Positions 11,298 to 23,877 of a DNA stretch of 64,000 nt are shown here, one piece after another (position 1 is the stretch's first letter; each line of letters starts with the position of its first letter). The notes under the pieces were generated by a model. That model saw only the letters and a program-made list of their open reading frames with translations, did not search any database and was not told the origin of the DNA. The stretch covers positions 8,866,001-8,930,000 of the forward strand of contig WHVY01000003.1 of NCBI GenBank assembly GCA_022266195.1, given 5' to 3'. Position numbers and translations under genes: made by a program. This DNA is from Tetranychus cinnabarinus. Taxonomy: Eukaryota > Arthropoda > Arachnida > Trombidiformes > Tetranychidae.

Positions 11298-13393
11298 TTT
11301 CATGAATTTTATTTTTTAGAGAAAGACGAACAGCCTGTTGTTTTACTTATCTTAAGCAAACACAAGCATGGAATTATGATGAATTTAAAAGGTTTTGAAT
11401 CGCAAAATCTAATTGTTTATGTTACAGCAATTATTGATTATGATGTCAGATTGACTTCAAATGTGAAATTCAGAAATAAATAATAGGCTAAAGTGAATTG
11501 TAATGTAAATTTCATGCCTTGACAACAAGAGTTGACTCGATTTTTCATTGTTTTCTTGTTATAATAAGTGTATTTATTACTTTCAAATTACAATTTTTGG
11601 CAAGATCATAACAAAATTAGTCCGATGTTTAATTATTGTGATGATTGGAAACTTGTTTCATTTGGACAAAGCATACCATTGGCTGTTTGGCAGCAAATTT
11701 AACTCAACCTCATTTTTGCAAATAAACATAATCCTTTCAAAAAAATCCTATTAATTTCAGTTTTCACTATTATTAAAACATTTTATCGCTTTTTGTTTAC
11801 ATTCAATTTAGTTCAAGGATTTAAATATAAATTCAACATTGTTTATTTATTAATGTCAAATTGAGATACGAAAACAAAGGAAATAATAATCCAGATTTCC
11901 ATATTAATTAAACAACTTTCATTAGATGAAATAGCTCAAGATCATTGAAATTCATAGCAAACCTTTTGAGAAATTATTTGGGAAAAATTATCAATTGATT
12001 TTGATAAAATAATGAAAATCTCTAAATATTGTGCCAATTATTTTTGATGCATGAAAATCAATCGAAGAAATAAACGCTTGAACTCCACTTTTTGGGCTGA
12101 TTTTTGATCAAAGGTCAAAAGACTTGAGGTCAAAAACTAATTTATCCATATTAGCTCTTTGTATGATCCAGTTAAATAACACAATTACCTGACACTGTCT
12201 AACAAAGTAAGTAAAAATGAATAGATGAATACAGACTTTTAGTCAGCAAGATTTTTAATATAATAAAATTGATTCTGAATGAAAAGCATTCTTGCTGAAA
12301 ATGAGTCTTACCTGAATCACCATTCCATACCAAATAGTTAAGATATTGAACCATTATTACAATCTTGTAATAGATGAAGACGAGGAAAGTTCGCTCTATC
12401 TAGTGGACAATGATAATTGAAACTGACCAATTCAAGGTCACACTAAATCGTTCAACCGTTTCCTTGTCATCGGCTTACGCTTTTGAGAACAAGGGAAACT
12501 ATTTTTTCATAGTTCTCAAAGAATCACTTTGGCAGTTGATTAATCTATTCTTAATTGTATTTCTTATCAATTACCTGAAACTCCCATTAACGTTCGATGA
12601 AAATTTGTTTGTATTTGTATTATTTGCTCAAATAGCCAGGGAAAGGACGATTATGACTGATTGCACGATCAAAAACTAAGTCACCTTCTTGACCAAACAA
12701 GAGTGAAGATTTTTGGGAATTTCCTACGGGGCCATCAAAAGCACTCAAGCCTAGTACACTGGTGACCATAAAGTAACCGTTTACTTTTGATGTAAACAAC
12801 ATTATTTATTAATAGTTTCCATTCCCACTTATTTAACCAGTTACCAGAAGTGGAGACTCAACATGAACAAACCATTCTTATATCTTGATGTTTTTTGATA
12901 AAACAAGTTGTGAGCCAAAATGTCAGTTTGAACCAATGTGTTGAAGGCAAGCAGCATTTAATTAGATGATTAAATTATATAAGCTTTTAATTTTTAATAT
13001 TGAATTATTTAACGGTAAACACACCGATAACTCACAGAGACGCGAAAGACTATGATAATACAATGAGACCAAATAAATGGAATGAAGACAGCGAAATTAG
13101 GGAAAACTCATTATCTTTTCCACAATTATCGTAGATAAACTATTAGCTAATTTTAATCATATCATTTAATGACAGTGTTTCCTTTTCATGTTCATTAGTT
13201 AAAACCCTCAGGCTTACGTTAGAACCTCAAGGTTTGCACTTTTCTGATACATAGTAATACTTTAAAATCAAGTGTGCGCTATCAGAGGGCAGTTGGAATT
13301 TTAAGCAAAATCCTTTGTTTGTGGCTGCTGTTACACTGCCCTTTGTGGTTCAACATACCAGTTACAGATTGGATTGTCCAGCCAAAATTTACT
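11298..13393. other. Intergenic region between Smr and the P450
   Basis: About 2.1 kb of AT-rich DNA: the Smr 3' UTR at the left and the P450 upstream region at the right. Open frames here (for example 12410–12679) have no family resemblance and are of a length expected by chance at this base composition. No repeat or RNA gene seen. Confidence 0.6.
11475..11480 (+). terminator. Poly(A) signal AATAAA of Smr
   Basis: Canonical AATAAA about 180 bases after the Smr stop codon. Confidence 0.5.
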
Positions 13394-15493
13394 ATGGCTA
13401 ATGTTCAATTGTTCACCATTGAAACAGTGAAAATAATTTCACTCTCAACGGTTTCATATTTTGTTTACATCTACTTATTAAAGACTGTTTTGGATTTTGT
13501 TTACACCATCATTTATTACCATGGATTTAATTACTACCCAAAAAGTTTACTTCTTGGCCATTTTAGACAAATTATGCCTAATTTCCCGTTCACGGACAAT
13601 ATGGAAAATGCCACAAGTGAGAATCTGTTTTAAAAGTAAATTTTTAACCCAATTATAACAGTTATTATTTGTTATTATTAGGAAATTTATATGAAGCCAT
13701 TGACAAAAATATTAAACATAACCAAGACGGTTCTTTATCAGTTTTCTGGCTTTCGGTGATTCCAGTTGTTTTAATTTCAGACCATGAAGCAGTAAGGGTA
13801 AGTTGACAATTGAAATTGAAATTTATTTGCTTATCACAAGTTGTCTTTCACTTAAATTGTTGAAATATAAATTGTCTTATAACAGTTCAGTTAAATTGAT
13901 GTACCAATCTTGATTTTCTCTCTGTTTGAAATAGATTGTTAATAACAAGACAAATTTGAAAAAACCATATTTATATAAATTGATTGACTTTGGGACTGGA
14001 TTGCTTACTTCTAAGCCTGATATCTGGAAGGTTAGACGAAAATTGATTGAACCATTCTTTGCGACTAAAAAATTGAAAGGTTTTGTTAAAGTAATGAACG
14101 AAGAGGTTACATCATTTACCGAACAGTTGAATGGTGAAATTGGTAAACCTGTCAACTTGGAGAGTCAAATACACTACAGTACTTTAAACATCATTTTAAA
14201 GGTTGTTACAAGTTTACCCTTAAAGGATTCATTCCTCGTCAAGAAAGCAGCAGTTGAGATAATTAATGAAAAGACAGAGTATGTGATAAAACGAGGGGCA
14301 AATCCGTTTTACTGGTTTGATTGGATTTTCAATTTTTTTCCATTTGGTCGAACTTATTTTAAAAACAAAGAAGATGGAGAAAAAATACTCAGCTATACTT
14401 TGCACCGAAGGAAGCAACTTTCACTGTCAAATGAACCAGAAGATCAGGATTTAATTCATTTGCTTGAAGGTAAAGTAGATGAGAAAGGAGTTTTTGATGA
14501 GTTTATCACCATGATTGGAGCTGGACATGATACAGTAGCAGTTGCTTTACGTTGGATATTATTCAATCTCGGTAAGAGTTTTAAATTTTGAGAAAACCAA
14601 TTTCAATTGAAAATTAGATTGTATAACAAAGATGATTCAATTTATATCAAACAATGAAATAATCAGTCACCGAGTTCTGGTCAACGAAATTTTAGTATCG
14701 CCATCTATTGCATTTTCATTTGTATTAATAATTGGACAAAATTGTAATTATCCATAGATGGCGATCTAAAATATTAATAATAAGTTCAACTCATTAAGTT
14801 GATTATATTTTATGTTGACTCTAACAACTTGACTTGATTTTTGGCGATTACGCTTTGGATTTTATTTACTGAAACACTAAACCATGTACAGTGTATTATT
14901 CATCAAACAGTTGTCGTTAATTTCTGGACATTTCTTTTATTTCAGGCAACCATTTGGATAAACAAGAACGAGTTTATCAGGAGCTTGTTGACCTTTTCCC
15001 CGATGATACACCAGTGGATGATTTGGATAGGATCAACCAATGCCAATATCTTGAACAGTTCATAAAAGAGTCTCTTCGTTTAAATCCTTCTGTCCATGGT
15101 ACGGCAAAAGTTCTGGAAGAAGATGTCACGATAAGGGATAAAAAACTTCTCAAAGGTTCATACGTTTGGACTATAATTTCCTCCACTCACCGTGATCCAA
15201 GTGTTTATCCTGATCCAGATAAATTTGACCCTGAAAGATGGACCCCTGAAAATGCGTCCAAAATACCGCAAGGAGCTTTTATACCTTTTGGTTATGGACC
15301 AAGAAGCTGCATTGGAAGCCGCTATGCAATGGCAAAACTTAAAATATATACCATTCAAATCGTCCGTAAATTTAGCTTAAAGTCAACTCGAAAGACTGAA
15401 AGTATCCCGGTTAAGTTTGAAGTTACTTTGAAACCAGTTTTACCTCTGGAAATAATATTGACACCAAGAAATGGCAACAACAATCAAAGTTAA
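13394..15493 (+). CDS. Cytochrome P450, CYP4-clan type
   Basis: Heme-thiolate monooxygenase, expected to be ER-anchored and to oxidise a lipid, hormone or xenobiotic; the substrate cannot be read from sequence. Exons 13394–13616, 13682–13797, 13935–14571, 14946–15493 join to about 507 aa, the usual length. The chosen ATG (MANVQLF) precedes a hydrophobic signal anchor; the frame is open further upstream but only with a GTG. Landmarks: helix C WxxxR in DIWKVRRK (about 142–149), helix I GAGHDTVA (about 308), K-helix ExxR in KESLRL (about 367), FDPERW, and the heme loop PFGYGPRSCIG with the ligand Cys near 446. The GHDT form of helix I favours the CYP4 clan over CYP3 (usually GYET). All catalytic motifs are intact, so it is probably functional. 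No second P450 lies in the window. Confidence 0.92.
14699..14766. repeat. Inverted pair of ATAGATGGCG motifs in P450 intron 3
   Basis: CGCCATCTAT at 14699–14708 and ATAGATGGCG at 14754–14763 form an inverted repeat around about 45 bases of AT-rich DNA; the similarity extends slightly outwards (TAG-TATCGCC against GGCGATCTA). This could be a small foldback/MITE-like element or a pair of protein-binding sites. A similar pair occurs in an intron at 28899–28970. Confidence 0.55.
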
Positions 15494-15894
15494 AGGCAGA
15501 CAAGTTATTTTCCATGATTGCTCTGCTAATCTATTTAATTTAATGTATAAAAAATTAAAATAATATTGTTTGTACCTTGAAAAGATCAATATTAGATCAA
15601 TATTTATGATTGTTACTCTAAAAATAGACTTTAATCTGAAAAAAATATACACAAACATCTAAGCAATTCTGAAGCGTTTTTAATCAACTTGTCAACATTT
15701 TGAATCTAATACTTCCTAGAAACATTCTGTATCTTTGTTTACACTCGAGTTTAACACAGATTGAAAGGTTCAATCAGACTTTGAACTAATCCTTCATCTT
15801 AATGAATGATACAACACCTAATAGACTGAACCTTGATCATGTGCAATTTCAACAAGAACAAGTTGATTCATTCATTTTCAAGTTATAATTGTTT

Positions 15895-15900
15895 AATAAA
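15895..15900 (+). terminator. Possible poly(A) signal AATAAA of the P450
   Basis: AATAAA about 400 bases past the P450 stop; no nearer canonical signal is apparent, so the assignment is tentative. Confidence 0.3.
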
Positions 15901-16919
15901 AGTCGCTAATTTATATATGGAAAGTCAATTGTTTTATTCAATTTGCCTCTTCATTATTCACTCAAGTTGAATGGTTTGCAGACAATCAATCAAAAAATCA
16001 TTGTGATTATCAAGTTAAAAAAGGATCTATTTAAAACAGCGGCTCATAATTAAAAGCATCATCTTTGGACTCAAGTTATGCCAAATTGGCATTGCACATT
16101 TAACGTCATTTTTACTTTACTTTTTAAATTTATTCGTACTTTCCTTTAAATAGTAATCATGGTTGTTTATAAATAGCACTGAACCTAATTACCTTTAACT
16201 AATTTTAGTTTACCCATAACATTAAACATTCAACCAGAATATACCTTTTCACTCAAACTCAATTTTCATAACAGAATTAAATTCATTATCTAATTGTCTG
16301 ACTGTAAAAACAAGGCTAATAACAATTATCATGCAAAAACCGAAGTCGAAGCTCCAAAGGAAATATTGATTTCACCTCATTAATGGCAAAATAAATACGT
16401 ATTCATGTCAACAATGAAGAGTCTTTTTACAATTGTACTTTCATTAAGACTCTTGATTAATGGCTCGAGTTTAGGGTCAAAATTAGATTGTTGTTAGAGC
16501 ATAATTGAACAGTTAATAAACTCTGGATGCTTTATGACAGGTTCATTGTCACTGTTTTGGTTGCAAATGTAAATGTTTCTCATTGTGTTCATTCCTAAGA
16601 TCATAAATTAGAGCAAAGTGATCAAGATTAATTGAAATCAGAGAAACTCTTAAAAGTCAAGTTCAAATACTCATCATTTGATTCAGCAGTTTGTTATTTC
16701 GCTTGATACTGACTTTAATCACTGCTAATGTAACTAAATCAATGGATATCTTTAAAAGGTCTATTTGAAAGTGAACACAAGTTAAGTACAAGATGCAAAT
16801 TTCAAAATCAAGGGAAAAGAGGAGGAAGAGACTCAGATGAAAATGAAGATGTAAAGTTTATCAAGGTGTTGTCAATGGGAGGATAACTCTTTAAAGATGA
16901 TAATTTTCAAGCTGCCTAC

Positions 16920-16942
16920 GCGATCGTTAAATGAACGATCGC
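16920..16942. other. Perfect GC-rich hairpin
   Basis: GCGATCGTT and AACGATCGC are exact reverse complements (9-bp arms) separated by AAATG. It stands out because the surrounding intergenic DNA is very AT-rich. It lies 1.4 kb upstream of the coronin start. Could be a palindromic binding site or an RNA stem; nothing else identifies it. Confidence 0.6.
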
Positions 16943-18354
16943 CTTAATCAACGCCTATTTACATCCCATTGACACCACAAACCAACCTCAATTCAATTAT
17001 CATTTGTACATTTTACTTTTAAATTTACTATTCATGATTCTTGCATTGGTTCCATTGAATGGTAAGCACTTAAAAAAAGTTAACTGTTTCCCTAATAAAC
17101 CACAATTTTTCATTGTTTCCCACCATTAGAGTATTTGAAAGAGTGAATATTGATTATCAAAGTGTTTCATCAATACCAGCTTTCCATTGAAACAATCAGC
17201 TTAAAATTCACTTTAAATCAAGGTTTTATTGACCTTATCAACATTTTAATTATTCTGCCATCATCTGTTTATTAACGGTTGACCAGTCAAGATAATCTTG
17301 GAAAGAGTTTACTAGAGTCTCCCCCTTTCCCTCTTTTCCAGCAAACTTTTGGATAAACAGAAGACACAAAAGACACAAAAAAAGACTCTAAATTCAGTCT
17401 TAATGTACATCGACCTCTTCGCCTGATACACAGAATTTCTTTCTTCATTCTACCAACCTAATCGTCATCATCACCCAACATCATCATTACCAACATCAAC
17501 AACATTGGTGTCTCTTTCACACATCCTCTGTTCTCTTTATTTGTCGTATCTTCTTTTACATTGTAATCTGACTTTCTCTCTCTCTCTCCTTCTTATTGTA
17601 ACATTTGTTCAACAATCAATCCCAATTGACAAGGACCACTTGTTTATCCAGCCATGTTCATAAACTCATCCTTTAGATTGTGAGGATAATATCAATGATA
17701 ATTTCAGAGAGATTTAATTGGCATGATTCCTCACAACATTTATGTTGACTATTACAAAACAGCCATCGCCAGGAGAAACAACAACAACATTACCTCTGTC
17801 TCTCTTGTTTCTCTTCTTTTCTCTTCTATAATCTGATCTTACTTGTCATTGATTATTCATCAATGATGGTGATAATTGTGAGGATTGAAAACTCCCTTTG
17901 CCAAAATAAACAAATTGATTGAAGTTCGGGGGGAAAAGCTCAATTAAATATCATCTGTTCAGCCATTTACTTTTTACCAGTGACTTGTTTCATTTCCTCT
18001 TCCATCAGTGACCAGTTTACATGTGATTGTTTTTCCATTGAGTGACTCCGCCCTTGATTTGGTATACTGTCCGAGGATGTTTTACTGTGCAATATAACCA
18101 TTATCATTTGTTTAATTATTGTTGTATATTGTGTCAAGTTTGGAGAAAACCGTGGAAACACTATATACAAAAGTACAACAGTCTTTTGAAACGTAATAAG
18201 CAACAAAGAGGAACCAACTAATTCTCATCTTCACTTCTGGTAAACTGGTTTCTCTCCATCTATTATTCTTAAAGTTTAAAGCCTTTGTCAATCAACTTAC
18301 AGTTTAATTTCACTTCCATCATCATCACCACCATAATTATTTTCATCTTTCACC

Positions 18355-20833
18355 ATGATAAAGCGTTCTAGTAGTGCTCAGGTAATTAACTTTATTCTCA
18401 TCCTTTGTTTTACTTTTAACCACACCACAACTTTTTCGTGTCCCATCTAATTAAAACAATTTTGTGTTTATCTTTTCATTGTCCATCAGGCTGTGTTCAA
18501 AATACGAAGTAGCAAATTTCGTCATGTTCATGAAGTTTGCTGGAAAAAAGAACTTTGTTATGATAATATCAAAATAACCAAAAATGCAAACGATTCACAA
18601 TTTTGTGCAGTTAACCCAAAATTTCTGGCCATTGTCACGGAAACAGGCAAGTCTTTAAAATACATAATCAATAATTTTTCGAAAGTTCACATTATTCTGT
18701 TCAATGTAAACGTTTTTATATCTCAATCAATTGTATTAAACTCATTCTAATTTGTGTTTTACTCTTTTGTTCTCAATTGCAGCGGGTGGTGGTAATTTCA
18801 TCGTAATTCCAATCGACAAGGTACAACTCATTTTACTGGTTTATTTGGTCATTTGATTGCAACTTGATTCAAATTTCAATTTTTCTCGATTTAAATTAGG
18901 TCTCACCTGCTCCTTTTTGAGTTAATCACGATAGTTTATGATCAATTTGTTTTCCAGTTTTTCCTATTAACCTCTTTGTTTTTCACTCTCCCTTATTTCA
19001 AATTCATTCATCTGTTAATCTTTCCACCCTCTTTCCTTCCTTTGATTTTTCTCTTCAATCATTCTTGTTCCATGACTCATTCATTGATTTATCTTTTTTT
19101 CTTATCCAGACTGGTCGGGTAGAAGTTAACTACGGAAGAGTTACTGGACATCAAGGTCCGGTTTTGGATCTTAAATGGAATCCTTTTAATGATAATGTAA
19201 TTGCTTCCTGTTCCGATGATTGTACGATAAGGCTGTGGTATATTCCAGATGATGGGGTTCCCAAGAAAAACATTTCTGAATCCATTATGACTCTTTGTGA
19301 GCACAAGAGAAGAGTCTCTTTCATTGAATGGCATCCAACAGCGGACAATATCTTGGCCTCTGCAGGCTTAGACCATATCATCATTCTTTGGAAAACTACA
19401 ACCGGTGAACCCGTAAAATTCATCAATTGTCATACTGATACCATCCATTCCATGTCATTTAACCGTGATGGCTCACTCTTAGCTACTACTTGTAAGGATA
19501 AAAAAATTCGTATAATTGATCCAAGACAGTGTTTAGTTATCTCAGAAGGAATCGGTCATCAAGGTGCAAAAGCATCAAAAGTAGTATATTTAGGTGATTC
19601 AGGACGACTTTTCACTTCAGGCTTTTCTAAATATAGTGATCGTCAATGGGGTATCTGGTCACAACACGATTTAAGTAAACCTCTTACAATGGAAAACATT
19701 GACTCATCATCTGGTGTATTATTTCCCTTTTATGATCATGATACCAAAATGGTCTATGTTGCTGGTAAAGGCGACGGATCTATACGTTATTATGAGATAA
19801 CATCAGAATCTCCGTGGTGTCATTATATAAACCAATTCATCACTGGTCTACCCCAAAGGGGACTCGGTATAATGCCCAAAAGAGGCTTAGATATACATAA
19901 ATGTGAAGTTTTTCGTTTTTACAAGCTCCATGCTACTCGACCTCTTTGTGAACCTATCTCTATGGTTGTACCCAGAAAATCACATCTCTTCCAAGCAGAC
20001 ATTTATCCTGATACACTGGCGCCCACACCTGCATTGACCGCTGATGAATGGTTAAGGGGTAAAACTAGATCTCCTATACTTATTTCAATGAAGGTAAAAG
20101 ATAATTGTATTGAAATATTTGTTTCCAAACAATTCATTAATATTTTAATTTCAAATTTATTTTCAGACTGGAGCTGGAGCAAAAACCCATAAGCCTGTCA
20201 TGTTCAAAGGAAGCAGTAATTCTTTATTGACATCTGACTTCAATAATGATCGGAAATTTATATTCTTGTCTCAAGAAAATATTGTTGATTATCGGCCAAA
20301 ATCTGAAACAAATAATGGTCAAACCAATGGTAAAAATCGCCATAGCTATTTACCGCCTTCAAATAAAAAGTTTCCCTGGATTAAAGATGATGATATTGGC
20401 GATGATAAATGCACCGAAGAAGAGAAAATTTGTTTTGATATCGTTCAGAAACGTGAACTTCCCATGGCTGAGTTTGTCAATGTTAGTGATTATGAAAACA
20501 GCTACGAATCAAAAAGTTCCCTTACTTCTCATGATCTCATTATACCTAATGATAAAGAAGAGGTTTGTTCCTTGAATTTATTTGTTTTTAAATCTTGTCC
20601 TGGAAACAAAAATTGTTTTCAATATTTTTACCATTGCTCCCTCATATCTGTCAAAGCTAACAAAAGTTTATTTTTTATCCTCCTTTTAATCCCTCTCATC
20701 CCTAATTTAGTTAATCAGAGCATTTCGTCGTCATGTGGAAGATGTCGAATTCCTTCGAACTCAACTTAGACTCAAGGATGAACGAATCAAACAGTTGGAG
20801 AAACAACTCAAGAATCTGTCAACTTACAATTGA
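18355..20833 (+). CDS. coro: Coronin, actin-binding WD-repeat protein
   Basis: Coronins bind F-actin and Arp2/3 and regulate actin turnover and endocytosis. Exons 18355–18381, 18490–18646, 18783–18820, 19110–20093, 20167–20562, 20711–20833; phases agree and give about 574 aa. Visible: the conserved N-terminal actin-contact segment SSKFRHVHEV with FCAVNPKFLAI; a seven-bladed propeller (GPVLDLKWNPFND, IASCSDDCTIRLW, ASAGLDHIIILWK, DKKIRIIDPR, FPFYDHDTKMVYVAGKGDGS); the coronin-specific extension RGLGIMPKRGLDIHKCEVFR and VPRKSHLFQADIYPDT; an unrecognised Ser/Asp-rich linker; and a short C-terminal coiled coil (LRTQLRLKDERIKQLEKQL) of the trimerising type. Intron 2 uses a GC–AG donor (CAG|GCAAGT), supported by exact alignment across the junction. 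Exon 1 encodes only MIKRSSSAQ and is the least certain part. Confidence 0.94.
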
Positions 20834-21064
20834 AAGATCTCAAACTTGCTCTTCATTTTTCTCTACTTATATCCTAAACATCGTCATTACCTTTCCTTTT
20901 TATCTCAAAGCTCAATCTGAATCAGATTGATTTTAGATAGAAAGTTAATCCTGTCTGTAACTTTAAAATTCTTACTAGGATTTTAAAAGAAGACAAATCC
21001 CTCGATCTTACTGTTGACTCTTGTTATGAATACAAAGAAAAATAGTTCATTTTTTCCTGTATTC

Positions 21065-21070
21065 AATAAA
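21065..21070 (+). terminator. Poly(A) signal AATAAA of coronin
   Basis: AATAAA about 230 bases downstream of the coronin stop. Confidence 0.5.
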
Positions 21071-22246
21071 CAAGAAATACAATGACTGCAATGCAATCAT
21101 TTGCGGCAATCGCCTGTGAAATAGATTCCAAACTCTTTTTCGCATTTATTAATACTAATGCCAATGAAATAAGATCCTGTTTTATCGTAAGTGCAGTTTG
21201 GAAAAGGTTGTTAAATGAAATGAGTAGAGAGATAGTTAGCTTTACATTTCAAGATTAATATTATTTTGTATTACGGAGCAACCAAGTATCACCAATGTAC
21301 GCAACAAAACTGCAAGTTATTACTCATGTTCAATCTTTAAGTCTGGAACCCTGAATTTCATCATTCACATGTTCTTTTTTCGTCAATCTTTTATCCCTCT
21401 CACATGACTCATTATTTATGCATACATAGTCACTAAAAAAGGAGAGTCAACTAATTCTCAAGTTTTGTTACTTTAGTTTCATCGCATTTAAAATTAGTTG
21501 ACTCGTCCTAAATGTACATTAATCTGATAGATTCTCCAAATTTAAATTTTCAGCGCATAAAATTCATCTTCAGCTAACACGCAATTAAACTGTTGCGTTT
21601 GGCTTCTCAAGTTTTCTTGGATATGGATCTACATTCAACTCTAAATAGATTGGGGCTTCAAAATTCAAGAGCAAAATCTTCATGGATCGTTAAAATGCAT
21701 ATTCTGTTCCGTTAAACCTTTTAGATTAAGACTTCACTCTACTTGAAAGCGCAATCATCTCTAAATGATGTTTTTATGAGGACTTCTGCACTTATTTAAG
21801 CTGTTATTTTATTACAAAGCTCGACATTATCAACATCAAACAATGCATTGGTCTGAAGAGGGAAAATCTCAAATTTCACTTACTCAAATTGCTGGAATTT
21901 TCTATTGCCTTTCTTTCCCGTTTTGTCCAGCTAATTGTAAAAAAAACTTGCTTTTACATCAGTCATGAAACTTTTTCAATGATGATTGTTTTTTGGTAAC
22001 CTCAGTTTTCTTTCTTGTTTTGATAAGGTTATCTTTTAATCAGTTATTGAAAATACATGTATTTTCTTTATAAAGTTTATATTTTATTTCGTCTAAATTG
22101 TTCTATAGCTATGAAAATAGCAATTGAAACTCCACCTGAAGTTTCAATCGATTGCAATTGGATGTAAATTGGAAAATAATGAGAAAAAATAAAAAAACTG
22201 AATAAAAAATATCTTCAAGGAAACTCGATGAGATTACACAAAATTA

Positions 22247-22252
22247 TTTATT
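22247..22252 (-). terminator. Poly(A) signal AATAAA of DJ-1
   Basis: On minus, AATAAA occurs about 80 bases after the DJ-1 stop codon. Confidence 0.55.
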
Positions 22253-22329
22253 TCTTTCACTTTTGTATTTATACCTTCAATTATCCATAAATTGTAATAG
22301 AAAATAACTAAACTGTAAGATGTCCATAA

Positions 22330-23057
22330 TTAGACTTTAACTAACATTGGCTTGCCAACTTCTTCGGCTTTATCTTTTCCTAAAAGTTGTTCGATGATTG
22401 CAAGACCAAATTCAAAGGCAGTTCCGGGAGATCGACTGGTTATTAGTTTACCATCAACCACAACTCGATCTTGTTGATAGGAATAACTGTCAGCTAGCTC
22501 AGCTTCTTTCCCAGGCCATGATGTTATCCTTTTTTTCAATCCAATACCATGACTTTTGAGAGCGATTGGAGCAGCACATATAGCACCAATCCATCGACCA
22601 GATGATTCCTGTTTCTTCAATATATCACCAACAACGGCACTAGCAGCAAAAGCCTCAGCTCCACCAAGACCTCCAGGTAATATGACTATATCAAATTGTG
22701 CCGATTTAACCTCATCCAAAGACTTGTCAGGAACAATGACAACCATACGTGAACAAGTGATCGGTCCAGATCCTTCCAACCCTGCAATCGTAACATCAAT
22801 CTACAAAATAAAGGATAAGAAGAAATTTAATGTTAAGTAAAGTAATTTTTTTGATACGATAAAAATTGATATTTACTTACACCCGCTCTTCGAAGGACAT
22901 CACCGGTGATGACCAATTCCATCTCTTCAGATCCTGTAGCAGCGAGAACTAGAGCTGTTTTAGCCATATTGGTAACAAACTGTCGATAGATAAATTCACG
23001 ATTAACTAAATTTGGTTGGAAAAATAAACGCGTAGAGTGGGTTAAATATTTCAACAT
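22330..23057 (-). CDS. DJ-1: DJ-1/PARK7 family protein (deglycase/redox chaperone)
   Basis: DJ-1 proteins protect against oxidative and glycation stress in cytosol, nucleus and mitochondria. Two exons on minus: 23057–22881 and 22800–22330, phase 0, 215 aa from the first ATG. The conserved protein starts at an internal ATG (22967, MAKTALVLAATGSEEMEL), which would give 185 aa, close to the 189 aa of human DJ-1. Key residues: the Glu of GSEEMEL (equivalent to Glu18), the nucleophile Cys in GAICAAPIAL (Cys106 region), and the end SRSPGTAFEFGLAIIE. The upstream ATG is the first after an immediately adjacent in-frame TGA, and the extra 30 residues are Arg/Lys/hydrophobic with one acidic residue, resembling a mitochondrial targeting presequence. 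Confidence 0.94.
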
Positions 23058-23877
23058 TCAATTTGTTATTGCATGGCAACAACATAGAAATTTTTGCATC
23101 CATTTACGTTAGATGGCAGTTAAAAACTCAAGCTTAACTATAATTAGTGCGAACAATTTGGTGTAATTACATTATAATAATTAACTATCTGATTAAGGTT
23201 TTATATTGCACCATTGATAATTCATTATTTGGTTCATATTTCTAGACTACTTGATTATCCTTCATTTATCAATTAAGATTTACAAACTTTCATTCTTTTC
23301 CCATCAAAAGTTAGACAATTTTGGCGTCGTTTTTGAATCAGAAACAGTAACAATCAAAATTTACATTAGTATATTGCTCTGAAACTCAATTAAATGTAAA
23401 CTAATACAATAAACTGATCCCAAAAGGCCATTAATTCATCTTTATGATAAAACTGGACTAAACATGGTCCAATCAAACATTAAACAAAGAGTTTCAAACT
23501 TCGCATATCAATCAACTACATGAATAATCCAAATGGCTAATAATGCCTTTCATAAAATGAACTTTTCCAATCAAATAAAGTGAAGACCAGTAAACCCAGC
23601 AAATAACAATTTTAATTAAATGAAGAGCATAAAAATGGCAATAAATGAAGTCGATAAACTCGTTGAATTACTTTGTCTGAGGGTTAACCAGTTGAAAATT
23701 TGCATTAAACTGAAAAAATTGACTTGAAGAGTATATTTTGTTTACAAGAATAGAATCATTTGTTTATTTAATTTAATCAACATTGATGTTTAACTATACA
23801 ACTAGACAGGTTGCAAGTGAAAAGATGGAAAAAAGATTAGAAAGAAAAATTTGAATGTTCAATTGTGTGATAAATTG
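23058..23877. other. Intergenic region between DJ-1 and Mid1/NALF
   Basis: Both flanking genes are on minus, so this holds the DJ-1 upstream region and the Mid1/NALF 3' end. A TTAGATGGCAGTT motif lies at 23109–23121, about 50 bases upstream of the DJ-1 ATG. Nothing else is seen. Confidence 0.6.
23763..23768 (-). terminator. Poly(A) signal AATAAA of Mid1/NALF
   Basis: AATAAA on minus about 110 bases after the stop codon at 23878–23880. Confidence 0.45.

Larger units (their letters stand above)
15494..18354. other. Intergenic region between the P450 and coronin
   Basis: About 2.9 kb without a supported gene. Contents: a possible P450 poly(A) signal near 15895, a GC-rich hairpin at 16920–16942, and a pyrimidine-rich stretch with CTCTCTCTCT around 17570–17600 upstream of coronin. 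The open frame 17967–18206 on minus has no recognisable features. Confidence 0.6.
20834..22329. other. Intergenic region between coronin and DJ-1
   Basis: Convergent 3' ends: coronin (+) from the left and DJ-1 (-) from the right. AT-rich, no open frame worth reporting, no repeat or RNA gene recognised. Confidence 0.6.

Noticed and set aside
12410..12679. 89-codon + frame between Smr and the P450
   Set aside because: No domain, start context or splice support; chance-length.
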